Source of the DNA: Candidatus Tectimicrobiota bacterium
GTDB taxonomy: Bacteria; JACPUC01
Assembly: GCA_016192455.1 (NCBI GenBank)
Contig: JACPUC010000003.1
Location: 186,001 to 250,000, forward strand
Reading direction: 5' to 3'
DNA length: 64,000 nt
Shown here: positions 50,441-59,097 of the stretch, one piece after another
Position numbering within the stretch: position 1 is the first letter of the stretch
Layout of the letters: each line of letters opens with the position of its first letter
Program-made: the position numbers and the translations under genes
Notes under the pieces: model-generated
Told to the model about the DNA's origin: nothing
Databases searched by the model: none
What the model saw: only the letters and a program-made list of their open reading frames with translations

Positions 50441-50447
50441 GTAAAAC

Positions 50448-52073
50448 TCAAGAGGGTTCAGGCGGGATGAACTTGTTTCGCTGGCTTGATGGAAATCCAA
50501 GCGAACAAAAAAACGCATCCTCATAAACTGCCAATAAGGACCTCTCTATGCCAAACGAAGTAAGACATTTGAGATCGTTCAGAACTAATGCAACTGACTG
50601 GCAGCGCAGTTTGTCTAGCGTTGCAGAGAGTGAAATGCCGGCCGTAATATAAGGCTCTAGCATAGCAAGCTGTTCAAATGACATAATCTGCCAGTCAAAA
50701 TCAATCGCTGCACCATCGTTAAGTCTCCTCAACAGATGGCTTCTGAGCAGTTCGCAAGTATCACCCATCAATGTATCAAAGACAAGCGCAACAGTTGTAA
50801 CCCTTTGGACTTCGTGAAAATCTTCCAAGCCAGGCTGCCTCTCCATCACTGCGCGGCTGAAATCATTAAGTTGCCTCAGGGCCCCCATCACCTGCTCCAT
50901 ACTATTATCAATAGCCTCTTCACTGGCCGAAGTCATGGCATCCGCAAGCAGATACGTTGACTTGCACTCGATTAAAATAAGCGTTGAACCCTCCAGAATA
51001 GCAAAATCTGGGCATTTCCCACTACCGCTAGGATATGATCTACGAATTTCACCTTCTCGGAACAGTAGATACGTATCATCAAGGCGCTCCAGCATTACTT
51101 CAGTAGCAGCTTCAAACAAATGGCCGAAGTAGTTAGTGAAGGCAGTCTTAAACCTGTGCATCATCAAGTAGAATATGCCGGCCGTAAATGTATAGAATAC
51201 CAAGTTGGGTATGGGGGCAATGAGCCTCACGTTATCCGAGCTGCCAAAAAAGTTTTCTTCCCATGGCTTTATTAACGGACATACAAGTAAAGGGTTAAAA
51301 GAATACATTCGAAATCTGCGATCAGAAACTTGTTGATCTTCATAAATCCTTCGAAATTTCTCGCGATCTGCCGAAACAAGATCCATAATTTGATGGATGG
51401 CCTGATCGGTAACACGCCATTGTGACTCATCGCGAGATACTTTCACTAGGCCAAGAGCAAATCCATTCTCCGTTCGACATTGGCCGGAAATGAATAGCCC
51501 TATTTTTAAGAATTCTCTTAGACTTGTTCCTACAAGACTTTCAAATTGCTCTGCCAGATCAAAATGAGCGATATTTTCCTTCCGACTAAGTCGCTTGGGC
51601 GCTATTTCGTAAAAGAGCAATGCTTGTCCGAGCTTCAGAGTTGGAGAAATAAGAAAAGGAACCTGCTGGCATAATAATCGAAAGGGAAGGAACTCATGAT
51701 CGGAGTGATGATAATATTCCCTTACCCCTCCATCGAACGAGACCGGATCAGCTTGGAGGTACGCTACTATATGCTTGTAAGTATTTAGGAATTGGTCGTC
51801 AGAAATGCTATTCGCAACCCCAGAATATATTATCGGACTTGTATTTCTGATAACGAAAGATGCCAACCCTGCCAAGTAAGGAGGATAGAATATGGTATCC
51901 TCCCCAACCTCCTCGATGGCCAAGCATTTGTTATGAATCTTGAGCAGCCACTGATCGAGCTTGTAGCGAAGAACCTGAGACTGTAAGCGCGCTTCGAGAT
52001 CCGCCAAATCGCCTGCGGAATTCACGGGGAAGAAGCAAGGCAAAACCTTAAAGTTGCCGACATTGTGAGCCAT
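50448..52073 (-). CDS. PD-(D/E)XK-like protein of unknown family, defence candidate
   Basis: 541 residues, AT-rich. Near residues 357-374 it has CPDFAILEGSTLILIECKST: Asp, then Glu-x-Lys thirteen residues later, on two beta strands, the PD-(D/E)XK nuclease core. Upstream lies a long helical region (FYPPYLAGLASFVI, LPFRLLCQQVPFLI); downstream helices with MEQVMGALRQLNDFSRAVM. I know no named family. ATG at 52073 lies 20 bases after the alaC stop, so it may be read from the alaC message. A restriction-like or abortive nuclease is suggested, not proven. Confidence 0.6.
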   Translation of the reverse strand: MAHNVGNFKVLPCFFPVNSAGDLADLEARLQSQVLRYKLDQWLLKIHNKCLAIEEVGEDTIFYPPYLAGLASFVIRNTSPIIYSGVANSISDDQFLNTYKHIVAYLQADPVSFDGGVREYYHHSDHEFLPFRLLCQQVPFLISPTLKLGQALLFYEIAPKRLSRKENIAHFDLAEQFESLVGTSLREFLKIGLFISGQCRTENGFALGLVKVSRDESQWRVTDQAIHQIMDLVSADREKFRRIYEDQQVSDRRFRMYSFNPLLVCPLIKPWEENFFGSSDNVRLIAPIPNLVFYTFTAGIFYLMMHRFKTAFTNYFGHLFEAATEVMLERLDDTYLLFREGEIRRSYPSGSGKCPDFAILEGSTLILIECKSTYLLADAMTSASEEAIDNSMEQVMGALRQLNDFSRAVMERQPGLEDFHEVQRVTTVALVFDTLMGDTCELLRSHLLRRLNDGAAIDFDWQIMSFEQLAMLEPYITAGISLSATLDKLRCQSVALVLNDLKCLTSFGIERSLLAVYEDAFFCSLGFPSSQRNKFIPPEPS

Positions 52074-52093
52074 CACAAGTTTCTCTTAACGTT

Positions 52094-53260
52094 TCACAAC
52101 GCCCTCTTCATCCCCTGCAGCGCCTGGCGGGTGCGGTGTTCGTTCTCGACGAGGGCGAAGCGGACGTACTCGTTGCCCAGCTCGCCGAAACCGACGCCGG
52201 GGGAGACAGCTACCTTGGCCTCCCGCAGCAGGAACTTCGAGAACTCGAGGGAGCCCTTCTGGCGGTGCGGATCGGGGATGCGCGCCCAGACGAACATCGT
52301 CCCCTTCGGCTTCTCCACCTCCCAGCCGATGCGGTTCAAGCCGTCCACCAGCACGTCGCGCCGGTGCTGGTACATGAGGCGGATGTCCTCGACATCCTTG
52401 TCCCCCTCGTTCAGGGCGATGATGGCGGCAATCTGCAGGGGCTGGAAGATGCCGTAGTCGAGGTAGCTCTTCAGGCGGGTGAGGGCGGCGATGATCTGTG
52501 GATTGCCAGCCACAAATCCAATGCGCCACCCCGGCATGTTGTAGCTTTTAGACAGCGAACGCAGCTCGACGCCCACCTCCTTCGCCCCCGGCGCCTGCAG
52601 CAGGCTGGGCGCCTGGTAGCCGTCGAACACCAGGTCGCTGTAGGCGAAATCGTGCACCACGATGAGCTTGTTGGCGCGCGCGAAGCTCACCACGTTGCGG
52701 AAGAAGTCGAGGTCCACGCAGGCGGTGGTGGGGTTGTGCGGGAAGCTGAGGACGATCATGCGCGGCGACGGCCAGACCATCTTGTAGATGCTGGAGAGCA
52801 TCTCGAAGAAATCGGCGTCGCCGGTCATCGGCACGTGGATAATGTCACCGTTGGCGAGGTAGACGCCGTAGGTGTGGATGGGGTAGGTGGGCGACGGCAC
52901 CATGACGAGGTCGCCCGGGCCGATGGTGGCGAAGACGAGGTGCGAGTACCCCTCCTTCGAGCCGATGGTGGCGATGACCTCGGTCTCCGGGTCGAGCTCG
53001 ACGCCGTAGACGCGCCGGTAGCGGTCGGCCATGGCGCGGCGCAGGTTTTTGATGCCGCGCGACACCGAGTAGCGGTGGTTTGTCGGCCGCTGCACCGCCT
53101 CCACAAGCTTATCGATGATGTGCTGCGGCGGCGGCTGGTCGGGGTTGCCCATGCCGAAGTCGATGATGTCCTCGCCGCGGTGCCGGGCTTCCATCTTGAG
53201 GGCATCGACGACACTGAAGACATACGGCGGCAGGCGCTTCATGCGATGAAACTCGAACAT
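52094..53260 (-). CDS. alaC: AlaC-like class I/II aminotransferase
   Basis: 388 residues. The PLP Lys is in [15 protein letters not shown], the Asn-Pro motif in [13 protein letters not shown], the Asp/Tyr in [12 protein letters not shown] and the Arg in YVRFALVEN. The AlaC branch transaminates alanine/pyruvate with glutamate; LL-DAP aminotransferase is the other close subgroup. ATG at 53260, TRP-type start [19 protein letters not shown] typical of the family. The AT-rich nuclease-like gene follows within 20 bases. Cytoplasmic. Confidence 0.85.
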   Translation of the reverse strand: MFEFHRMKRLPPYVFSVVDALKMEARHRGEDIIDFGMGNPDQPPPQHIIDKLVEAVQRPTNHRYSVSRGIKNLRRAMADRYRRVYGVELDPETEVIATIGSKEGYSHLVFATIGPGDLVMVPSPTYPIHTYGVYLANGDIIHVPMTGDADFFEMLSSIYKMVWPSPRMIVLSFPHNPTTACVDLDFFRNVVSFARANKLIVVHDFAYSDLVFDGYQAPSLLQAPGAKEVGVELRSLSKSYNMPGWRIGFVAGNPQIIAALTRLKSYLDYGIFQPLQIAAIIALNEGDKDVEDIRLMYQHRRDVLVDGLNRIGWEVEKPKGTMFVWARIPDPHRQKGSLEFSKFLLREAKVAVSPGVGFGELGNEYVRFALVENEHRTRQALQGMKRAL

Positions 53261-53421
53261 ACTACATCCTCATTGTCAGCGGCATCGTTCCGCCCCCTGG
53301 AAGGCGACGCGGCGGGGGTTTCGGCCTGTGTTTGAACATGCTTGGTTTTCGCGGAAAAATCAAGACCCGCGTGGCCGCGCTCCGCGGCTGGCCGGGGAGA
53401 TGAGGCGCTGCGTCGGCGCGC

Positions 53422-53718
53422 TCATGGGTGGCGCGCGAGCAGCAGGTAGCCGAGGAGCGTGACGAGGATTCCCGCCGCGACGAGCGCGAGTCCGGCGGCC
53501 ACGCCGGCCCGCTTGAACGGCGCCAGCCCCAGGCTCCAGAGGATACCGACCATGACCAGGAGAAGGCCGAGGGTCGTGGGCAGCGCCACGATGTCCGGCA
53601 GGGTGCTGGTGGGGTGGGAGGCGAGGGCGGGCGCGGGCCAAGCCAGCACTCCAGCCGCCAGGTGGAGGAGCGGCCGGCGGACCAGGCAGGCGGCGCGGCG
53701 CGCGAGGCCCAGTCTCAT
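53422..53718 (-). CDS. Small membrane protein of the oxidase cluster
   Basis: 98 residues. A signal-like start (RRPLLHLAAGVLAWPAPALA) and two predicted membrane helices (VALPTTLGLLLVMVGILWSL, AAGLALVAAGILVTLLGYLLL). No family recognised. It is the last gene of the cbb3 group, 25 bases after the small subunit gene, so probably co-transcribed. It could be an assembly or anchoring factor; the role is not shown by sequence. Confidence 0.6.
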   Translation of the reverse strand: MRLGLARRAACLVRRPLLHLAAGVLAWPAPALASHPTSTLPDIVALPTTLGLLLVMVGILWSLGLAPFKRAGVAAGLALVAAGILVTLLGYLLLARHP

Positions 53719-53743
53719 GGCTGAGCGCCTTGGCGCGCCGGCA

Positions 53744-53884
53744 CTACAGTTTCCAGTAAAGGATCAGGTAGATGATCCCCCACGCCGCCAGGCCGACGTA
53801 GGTGAGCTTCAGCCAGAGCGGGATTTTCGGCTCAGTGACGCCGTACTGGGGATGATCCGTTTCCGGAAGCTGTGTGTTCGGCAT
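53744..53884 (-). CDS. 46-residue CcoQ-like cbb3 small subunit
   Basis: ATG at 53884 with GAGGTG just upstream; ends TAG at 53744. Reads TEPKIPLWLKLTYVGLAAWGIIYL: a short polar N-terminus and a single membrane helix that resembles the N-terminal anchor of CcoP and small CcoQ-like subunits. Overlaps the previous gene by 53 bases in another frame, so ordinary gene finders would discard it. Its codons and the following helix argue that it is real. Confidence 0.6.
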   Translation of the reverse strand: MPNTQLPETDHPQYGVTEPKIPLWLKLTYVGLAAWGIIYLILYWKL

Positions 53885-54107
53885 CGGTCACCTCATGGTC
53901 ATCGTCGCCGGTCGCCGCGTCGCGGTCCGGGCCGGGGCGCCGCTCCTCTTCCCGCAGCGCCCGCTCCAGCATGCGGTACTTGATCCCTTCGATATCGTCA
54001 AACTGCCGCGTCCGCCGGCACCAGAGGAAGATGAGCGCCGCGCCGCAGCCCATGAGGGCGAAGAAGATCACGACGATCAGCGCGCTGTCGAAGATGCTGC
54101 CCGACAT
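53832..54107 (-). CDS. CcoS-like oxidase maturation protein
   Basis: 91 residues. One membrane helix (ALIVVIFFALMGCGAALIFLW), then CRRTRQFDDIEGIKYRMLE, the Gln-Phe-Asp-Asp-Leu/Ile-Glu-Gly motif of CcoS. CcoS is needed to insert haem b and copper into CcoN. Unlike the usual ~50-residue CcoS, it carries a 40-residue polar C-terminal tail. ATG at 54107. Between ccoO and the small subunit; also likely co-transcribed with ccoN. Confidence 0.65.
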   Translation of the reverse strand: MSGSIFDSALIVVIFFALMGCGAALIFLWCRRTRQFDDIEGIKYRMLERALREEERRPGPDRDAATGDDDHEVTDAEHTASGNGSSPVRRH

Positions 54108-54182
54108 GTCCCGTCCTCGGCAGGGTGCGGGGGAGGTGCGCCCGGGGGTCGAGGGTGGCGCGTGCCGGCCGACCTCCCGGCC

Positions 54183-54989
54183 CTACTTCTTGAACGACCT
54201 CACGTAGTGCGTCAGGGCGTAGATTTCCTTCGTGCTGAGCTGTTGCCCCCACGGCGGCATGGCCGTGCCAGGCACGCCCTGGGCGATGGTCTTCGCCACC
54301 TCCTGGGGACCGCCGCCGTACTTGTACTCTCCAATAGTAAAATCGCGCGGTTTCGGATTCAAGGCAACCGCCGCGGGACCGTCGCCGGCTCCCTTCATGC
54401 CGTGGCAGCCGAAGCAGTTGCGTTCATAGAGCATCTTCCCTTGCGCCAGCAGATCAGGGGTGGCCGCCGCCACCTCGGCGCCGATGCCGGGTTCCTGCGG
54501 CTGCTGTTTGCGCCACGGACCGATGTTGGTGCCGAGCTTCTGCAGGTAGGCGGTGAGCGCCTTCAGCTCCTCCTCGCCGAGCCACGGGAAGGAGGGCATG
54601 ATCGACTCCGGCACCAGGGCGCGCGGGTTGCGCAGGTGGGCGATGTGCCAGTCATCCGTGCGCAGGCCGCCCTCGCGGGCCAGGTCCGGCCCCACCCGGC
54701 GGGTGCCGAGCAGGTGCGGGCGGTCGTAAACGTACTCTCCCGCCACCGAGACCGGGCCGTAGCGCTCCGGCTCCCCCGGCACCGGGCGCACGAACTGGGT
54801 GTGGCAGTGCCAGCAGACCTCGCGGATGTAGAGCTGGCGTCCCCGCAGCTCGAGGTCGGTGTACGGCTTGGCCTGCGGGGTGGGCGTGCGGCCATAGGTC
54901 TGCGCCCAGGGGATGGCTCCCACCACCACGAAGGCGAAGAGGAAGAAGCCGAAGCCGGCGATGAACAAGATATTATTGAAGCGTTCCAT
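54183..54989 (-). CDS. ccoO: Cbb3 oxidase subunit II fused to an extra cytochrome c (CcoO-cyt c)
   Basis: 268 residues from ATG 54989 with GGAGGAAGCC. Residues 1-27 are a membrane anchor ([20 protein letters not shown]); CWHCH is the CcoO haem c site with [15 protein letters not shown] and [12 protein letters not shown] as in CcoO. A second domain, with CFGCH and the Met ligand in [11 protein letters not shown], is a type I cytochrome c. The family CcoO has one haem and a separate CcoP has two; here a one-haem C-terminal domain appears to replace CcoP. Periplasmic side. Confidence 0.85.
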   Translation of the reverse strand: MERFNNILFIAGFGFFLFAFVVVGAIPWAQTYGRTPTPQAKPYTDLELRGRQLYIREVCWHCHTQFVRPVPGEPERYGPVSVAGEYVYDRPHLLGTRRVGPDLAREGGLRTDDWHIAHLRNPRALVPESIMPSFPWLGEEELKALTAYLQKLGTNIGPWRKQQPQEPGIGAEVAAATPDLLAQGKMLYERNCFGCHGMKGAGDGPAAVALNPKPRDFTIGEYKYGGGPQEVAKTIAQGVPGTAMPPWGQQLSTKEIYALTHYVRSFKK

Positions 54990-55005
54990 GTCTGGCTTCC
55001 TCCTC

Positions 55006-56406
55006 CTAGGCGCCCACGACAACCCTGCCGCCAAGGTCCGAGACGGGCGCTTCGCCCGCCTGCAGGCGCCGCCCCTGGCGCTCGGTCTGGTGCAGGTTGT
55101 AGAAGAAGAGGAGCGTGCCCAGGGCCATCATGATGCCGGAGACCAGGCGAATCCACCAGAACGGCTTGGCGAAGCGGACGTAGGAGACGAACGGCAGGGA
55201 GGTCTGCCAGAAGCTCCCCTCCAGCAGCCCTACCGCCCAGAGCGTGGTGCCCATGAGGCCGAACCCCACGGCGGTGAGCCAGAAATGCCAGTGCGCCAGC
55301 TTCATGCTGTAGAGCTCCCGCCCCGTCAGGCGCGGCCACATGTAGTAGATGGCCGCGATCGACCACAGCGAGAAGACGCCGAAGAGCGCCATGTGGGCGT
55401 GCCCCACCACCCAGTCGGTGAAGTGGACGATCTGCTGCAGCGTGCGCAGGGCTTGCAGGGGGCCTTGCAGACAGGTCATGACGTAGAAGACGACGCCCAG
55501 GACGAAGAACTTCATCGGCAGGTTGCCGCTGAAGCGCCACCAGTTGCCCTTCACGGTGCCGAAGAAGTTCACCACCACCGTCCAGACGGGGATAATGAGG
55601 GCCACGCTGCTGACGATGGCCACCGTCTCCACCCAGTCGGCGATGCCGCTGTAGATGAAGTGGTGCGCCCCGGTCAGCGGGTAGAGGAAGGCCAGCGTCC
55701 AGAAGCCGATGAGGGAGAGCTTGTGACTGTAAAGGGGCGAGCGGACGCTCACCGGCAGGAAGTAGTAGATGACCGCCAGACCGATCGGCGTCACCCACAG
55801 GCCCACGACGTTGTGGATGTAGAACCCCGCGATGGCGGCGCTGTTCACCCCCGCGGCCAGGTAGACCGGCACCGAGTTCCCCACCAGGTAGTTCAGCGCC
55901 GTCCACACCAGGCCGCCCATGAGGTACCAGAGGCTGACGTAGAGCTGCTGCTCCCGGCGCTTGAAGATGGCGCCGAAGATCATCACGATGACGACGAGGA
56001 AGGCGACCACCACCAGGATATCGATCGGCCAACTAAACTCCCCGTACTCGATCCCCTGGTTGTAGCCGAGGGCAAAGCCCACCAACCCCGCCGCCACGAT
56101 CAGCGTCCAAGCCCAGAGCACCAGCTTCCCCAGCTTCTCGCCGAGGTAGAGCTCGGCGCCGGTCAAGCGGGGCACCATGTAGAACATCAGGGCGAGGTAG
56201 ATCGTGGTGATCCAGCCGAAGGCGGCGGCATTCGTGTGGATGAGCCGCACCCGCCCATAGCTCAACCAGGAGATGCCGCCAAGGAAATCCGGGGCCATGA
56301 AGCGCAGGGCGTTGAGAATCCCCGCCAGCATGGTCACGAGCAGCCAGAAAATCGCCACCTTCACATAGAGGCTCAGTAAACGAGCCTCGCGCGGCGTGCC
56401 GGTCAT
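55006..56406 (-). CDS. ccoN: Cbb3-type cytochrome c oxidase subunit I
   Basis: 466 residues, about twelve membrane helices, from ATG 56406 with GGGGGAGAGGCG. Low-spin haem b His in [12 protein letters not shown]. CuB ligands: [12 protein letters not shown] with the Tyr of VIYYFLP, and [17 protein letters not shown] (His-His). High-spin haem and second low-spin His in [16 protein letters not shown]. It reduces oxygen to water and pumps protons with high affinity for low oxygen. First gene of the cluster ccoN - ccoO - ccoS-like - small subunit - membrane protein, all leftward with short spacing. Confidence 0.92.
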   Translation of the reverse strand: MTGTPREARLLSLYVKVAIFWLLVTMLAGILNALRFMAPDFLGGISWLSYGRVRLIHTNAAAFGWITTIYLALMFYMVPRLTGAELYLGEKLGKLVLWAWTLIVAAGLVGFALGYNQGIEYGEFSWPIDILVVVAFLVVIVMIFGAIFKRREQQLYVSLWYLMGGLVWTALNYLVGNSVPVYLAAGVNSAAIAGFYIHNVVGLWVTPIGLAVIYYFLPVSVRSPLYSHKLSLIGFWTLAFLYPLTGAHHFIYSGIADWVETVAIVSSVALIIPVWTVVVNFFGTVKGNWWRFSGNLPMKFFVLGVVFYVMTCLQGPLQALRTLQQIVHFTDWVVGHAHMALFGVFSLWSIAAIYYMWPRLTGRELYSMKLAHWHFWLTAVGFGLMGTTLWAVGLLEGSFWQTSLPFVSYVRFAKPFWWIRLVSGIMMALGTLLFFYNLHQTERQGRRLQAGEAPVSDLGGRVVVGA

Positions 56407-56517
56407 ACGCCTCTCCCCCTCCCCGCGATGTCTTCCCGAACGCGCCCCGGGCGCGCCGCCACCCTCCCCCAACGCCGCGGGCGCGCCTCCTTGACGCAAG
56501 CTCTCCGTGCTAGCGGT

Positions 56518-56545
56518 AGGATACTCCAGAAGCAATAATTGTCAC
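56518..56545 (-). promoter_or_regulatory. Possible promoter of the cbb3 cluster
   Basis: Reading leftward, GTGACA (56545-56540), 16 bases, then TATCCT (56523-56518). It lies in an AT-richer patch, 112 bases before the ccoN start. An FNR-type box (TTGAT-N4-ATCAA) was looked for and not seen. TTATGTGA overlaps the -35. Confidence 0.4.
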
Positions 56546-56646
56546 ATAAATTGTTCTAATTCCACCTATCACTTCTGTTGAAATCGCCGCAATTTCCCCC
56601 CGCGGCCGCGCGCCACGGGGCAACCGAGGCCCGACGCCGCGTCTCG

Positions 56647-56701
56647 GCGGTGAATTAGCATAGGAAGGCGCGGGCTGGGGGCGGGGGGATGAGGAGCTGA
56701 T
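56647..56701. repeat. Direct repeat, left copy, bordering an AT-rich islet
   Basis: GGCGGTGAATTAGCATAGGAAG, a GC spacer, then GGGGCGGGGGGATGAGGAGCTGAT. The same order and orientation occurs at 57708-57748. Right after this copy the sequence turns AT-rich and the stop codon of the 39-residue gene begins. Confidence 0.85.
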
Positions 56702-56820
56702 CACCAATCATTTATCTCTTTGTCTAATTGATTTCCAACATCTTCTAGGAATTTCACGACTGCAGCACATTCAGATGCCAAATCCCATTCTATGGAATAG
56801 TCACTGCCATTGTCATTCAT
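56701..56820 (-). CDS. 39-residue acidic protein of the islet
   Basis: ATG at 56820 with GAGGA seven bases upstream; ends in TGA at 56701. The peptide is acidic and helical: SIEWDLASECAAVVKFLEDVGNQLDKEI. It starts 43 bases after the membrane protein gene stop. A small partner protein (antitoxin or immunity-like) is one reading. It is AT-rich like its neighbour. Confidence 0.6.
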   Translation of the reverse strand: MNDNGSDYSIEWDLASECAAVVKFLEDVGNQLDKEINDW

Positions 56821-56862
56821 ATATGCTTCCTCACGAAAGGAAAAACTTCTATACCTTACTTC

Positions 56863-57405
56863 TCAATAACGTCTTAACAACATCCAAAGAACGAAACCAA
56901 TAAGCACTGTGTTCGTCAATATGAGGTAGCCGACCAGTAGGATATACAACGACCCAGCATCTACAATCATTGCGTGGTCTGCCGCTGGATGGAAGAGGGC
57001 GGGGCTTGGAATCCAGCCGCCCCTAATGTGAGCGGTATCTGGACCAGAAAACCTCGCGAGAACTCTTCCCAGCTGATGAGCCAGAAGATCAAGGCTCTCG
57101 ACAAAGCTCTTGTATCGGGAGAAAGCGTAATATACGACACCAACGGTTGCGATGTCGATCAACACTTCGACGCTGCCCCGCCGGATGTCAATATTCTGCG
57201 CCTCGAATTGGGGACCGAGGAAAGACGCAACCTCCGACCTAATCTCGCTCATGAACGACTCCCTGAGGTTGGAGAGCCGCTCATATATCTGTATCGAACG
57301 ATCATCGCTTTCTGGAAACACGGATATCGCAACTATGCGTATGGTACAGATATGCCCCGAGAGCCTTACGTGTTTGCTAAAAGGTAGAGTCCCAAATATT
57401 CTCAT
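56863..57405 (-). CDS. Unknown protein with a C-terminal membrane segment
   Basis: 180 residues. N-terminal half is soluble (EIRSEVASFLGPQFEAQNI, then RRGSVEVLIDIATVGVVYYAFSRYKSFVESLDLLAHQLGRVL, an amphipathic or membrane-near segment). The last 30 residues are a strong membrane helix, ILLVGYLILTNTVLIGFVLWML, then basic. No family recognised. The ATG at 57405 is the first in the frame, ribosome site unclear. Enclosed by direct repeats together with the 39-residue gene; composition differs from the flanks, which suggests transfer. Confidence 0.6.
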   Translation of the reverse strand: MRIFGTLPFSKHVRLSGHICTIRIVAISVFPESDDRSIQIYERLSNLRESFMSEIRSEVASFLGPQFEAQNIDIRRGSVEVLIDIATVGVVYYAFSRYKSFVESLDLLAHQLGRVLARFSGPDTAHIRGGWIPSPALFHPAADHAMIVDAGSLYILLVGYLILTNTVLIGFVLWMLLRRY

Positions 57406-57789
57406 GGTGAATCACCGATTCTCTAACCGGAATTATGCAGCAACAGCCGCTCGGAGCCAGATTTCGGGCTCGTCCGCCCGCTTTCTGGCATCGTTTCTCC
57501 TGGGAGTCCAGGCATCGAAACTACCTGAAGGCGCCTCTGAGGCCCCCTTCACAGCCAAATCCTTCTCCCGCAACGAGGTCTTCTTGGTTGTTGGGCCTCC
57601 TACCCCACCCGGCCTCATGATGTCAAGTCAAATTTTACCCGCGAGACGCGGTGGACGCGGAGAGGGGGCAAGACGAATCCTGTGCGCTCTCTGCGTCTCC
57701 GCGGTGAATTAGCATAGGAAGACGGGGGCGGGGGGATGAGGAGCTGATTCGTTACGGGGCCGCGGCTGGCTCGCCGCCCGCACGACGCA
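57406..57789. other. Interval between the islet and the glycosyltransferase
   Basis: 57433-57618 on the minus strand is an open frame of 61 codons with an ATG and Arg/Lys-rich composition, not like a known protein; I do not call it a gene. The direct repeat copy at 57708-57748 and a GCGTCTCCGCGG hairpin arm (57640-57715) follow. No other gene seen. Confidence 0.4.
57708..57748. repeat. Direct repeat, right copy, bordering the islet
   Basis: CCGCGGTGAATTAGCATAGGAAG, then a shorter GC spacer (the left copy has a few extra bases), then GGGGCGGGGGGATGAGGAGCTGAT. Same direction as 56647-56701, about 1.06 kb away. Confidence 0.85.
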
Positions 57790-58455
57790 TCATGAATTCG
57801 CCAGGGCGTGTCGGCGTTTCGTGGCGTAGACGCGGCGGACGTAGCGCGCAAAGGTCCGCCAGGCGCCCCGGCGGCGCAGATGGCGGCACTTCTCCGGCGC
57901 GGCCATGATGGCCGGACGGAGCAGGGCGAATCGCGTGCATCCCTGCAAGCGCAGGCAAAGGTCGGCATTCCCCAGCACGCCGCTCTCATTGAACCCACCC
58001 ACGGATTCGAACAGACGGCGCTCGATGAAAAAGGCCTGGTCATCGGAAAGGATGTGCATGATGCGGCAGCGCACATGGTTCACCAGGCTGGCGAGGTGGA
58101 TGCCAAGCGAGTTGCCGTCGAAGCGCTGGTAGAACCCGCCGGCTCCGCACTTGCCGCGCTTCACGACGCCCTGCACGCGCTCCAGGGCGCCGCGCGGAAG
58201 CTGCGTTCCGGCATGCAGGAAGAGGAGGAGATCGCCCCGCGCGTGGCGCACGCCCTCGTTAAGCTGGCGCGCCCGCCCGCGCGGCACGCTGAACAGCTTC
58301 ACCTGATCGAATCGCTGCGCGATGGCGCAGGTGCGGTCCGTGCTGCCCCCGTCGACCACCAGCAGCTCGAACTCGCCGCTCTGGCGCAGGGCGCGCCGCA
58401 ACGTCTCGCCAAGAACCGCTTCGCAGTTGTGCGTTGGGATGATAATGGAGATCAT
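57790..58455 (-). CDS. Glycosyltransferase family 2, TIGR04283-like
   Basis: 221 residues. GT-A fold: ISIIIPTHNCEAVLGETLRRA, VVDGGSTDRTCAIA (the Asp of the first acidic loop), LFSVPRGRARQLNEGVRHARGDLLLFLHAGTQLPRGAL and DDQAFFIERRLFESVGGF. This matches the small GT2 group called arsenosugar-biosynthesis-like in databases. Start is placed at ATG 58455 (MISIIIPT); the frame opens to 58521. No strong ribosome site. Cytoplasmic, transfers a sugar from a nucleotide donor; acceptor unknown. Confidence 0.78.
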   Translation of the reverse strand: MISIIIPTHNCEAVLGETLRRALRQSGEFELLVVDGGSTDRTCAIAQRFDQVKLFSVPRGRARQLNEGVRHARGDLLLFLHAGTQLPRGALERVQGVVKRGKCGAGGFYQRFDGNSLGIHLASLVNHVRCRIMHILSDDQAFFIERRLFESVGGFNESGVLGNADLCLRLQGCTRFALLRPAIMAAPEKCRHLRRRGAWRTFARYVRRVYATKRRHALANS

Positions 58456-59021
58456 CGGGTTCAGCAGGCTCGGATGCGTCGGTTCAGGGATATCGCTGTT
58501 GCCTGGCGGGCGCCAAGGCAACGGCGGTGAGACACGCTACGACCTCCACCAACTTGGCAACGGGCGATACAATGCCAAATCCCGCCGCGCGGGTCAAGAA
58601 AAAAATCATCTCCATCCGCGGTTGACCCGACGCCGCGGCGGCTCACCTCTGCCGGCGCCAAGCCAACGGCGAGTAATATTGTCACTCGGGCGGTGCTCGG
58701 CAACTCTTTTTCAGACCTCGTCGCGGCGCCGCTGGTTTCGTCCGGCGCGGGGGCTCTCTTTACCACCCCCGCCGGCCGCCGCGCTCCTCTCCCGGCAGTT
58801 GACCGCCCCCGTGAACTCTGCTACAAGAGAACCCGGGGCGTGCCGCCCAGCTCCATGCGCGCCGAGGTCGCCTGCGCGCGCCGGGCTGTCCGCGAGCGTT
58901 GCCCAGGCAAGCCGGGCAGACAGGGGCGCCGCGCAGACAGGCCGCTCCGCCGCCTTGCGGAGCCAGCCGCAGCACTTCCTCACATCTCGCTCAGGTTGTC
59001 ACAGCACCCACCCAAGATTGT
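58456..59021. other. Interval upstream of the tRNA gene
   Basis: No protein supported in 566 bases; frames on both strands have Arg/Ala-rich composition. Its only feature is a candidate promoter at 58799-58827. A weak -35 TTGTCA is also present at 58996. Confidence 0.45.
58799..58827 (+). promoter_or_regulatory. Possible promoter upstream of tRNA-Phe
   Basis: TTGACC at 58799-58804, 17 bases, then TACAAG at 58822-58827. It would leave about 190 bases of leader before the tRNA, unusually long, so it may serve something else. Confidence 0.3.
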
Positions 59022-59097
59022 GCCGGGGTAGCTCAGTCGGTAGAGCAGGGGACTGAAAATTCCCGTGTCGGCGGTTCAATTCCGTCCCCCGGCACCA
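59022..59097 (+). tRNA. tRNA-Phe (anticodon GAA)
   Basis: 76 bases including an encoded CCA. Acceptor GCCGGGG pairs with CCCCGGC; D arm AGCTCAGTCGGTAGAGC; anticodon stem GGGAC...TCCC around CTGAAAA, giving anticodon GAA; T arm GGCGG-TTCAATT-CCGTC with one G-U pair. Folds as a complete cloverleaf. Confidence 0.97.

Noticed and set aside
47733-50444. 903-codon plus-strand frame opposite the third molybdopterin subunit
   Set aside because: Antisense shadow, same composition problem as the others.
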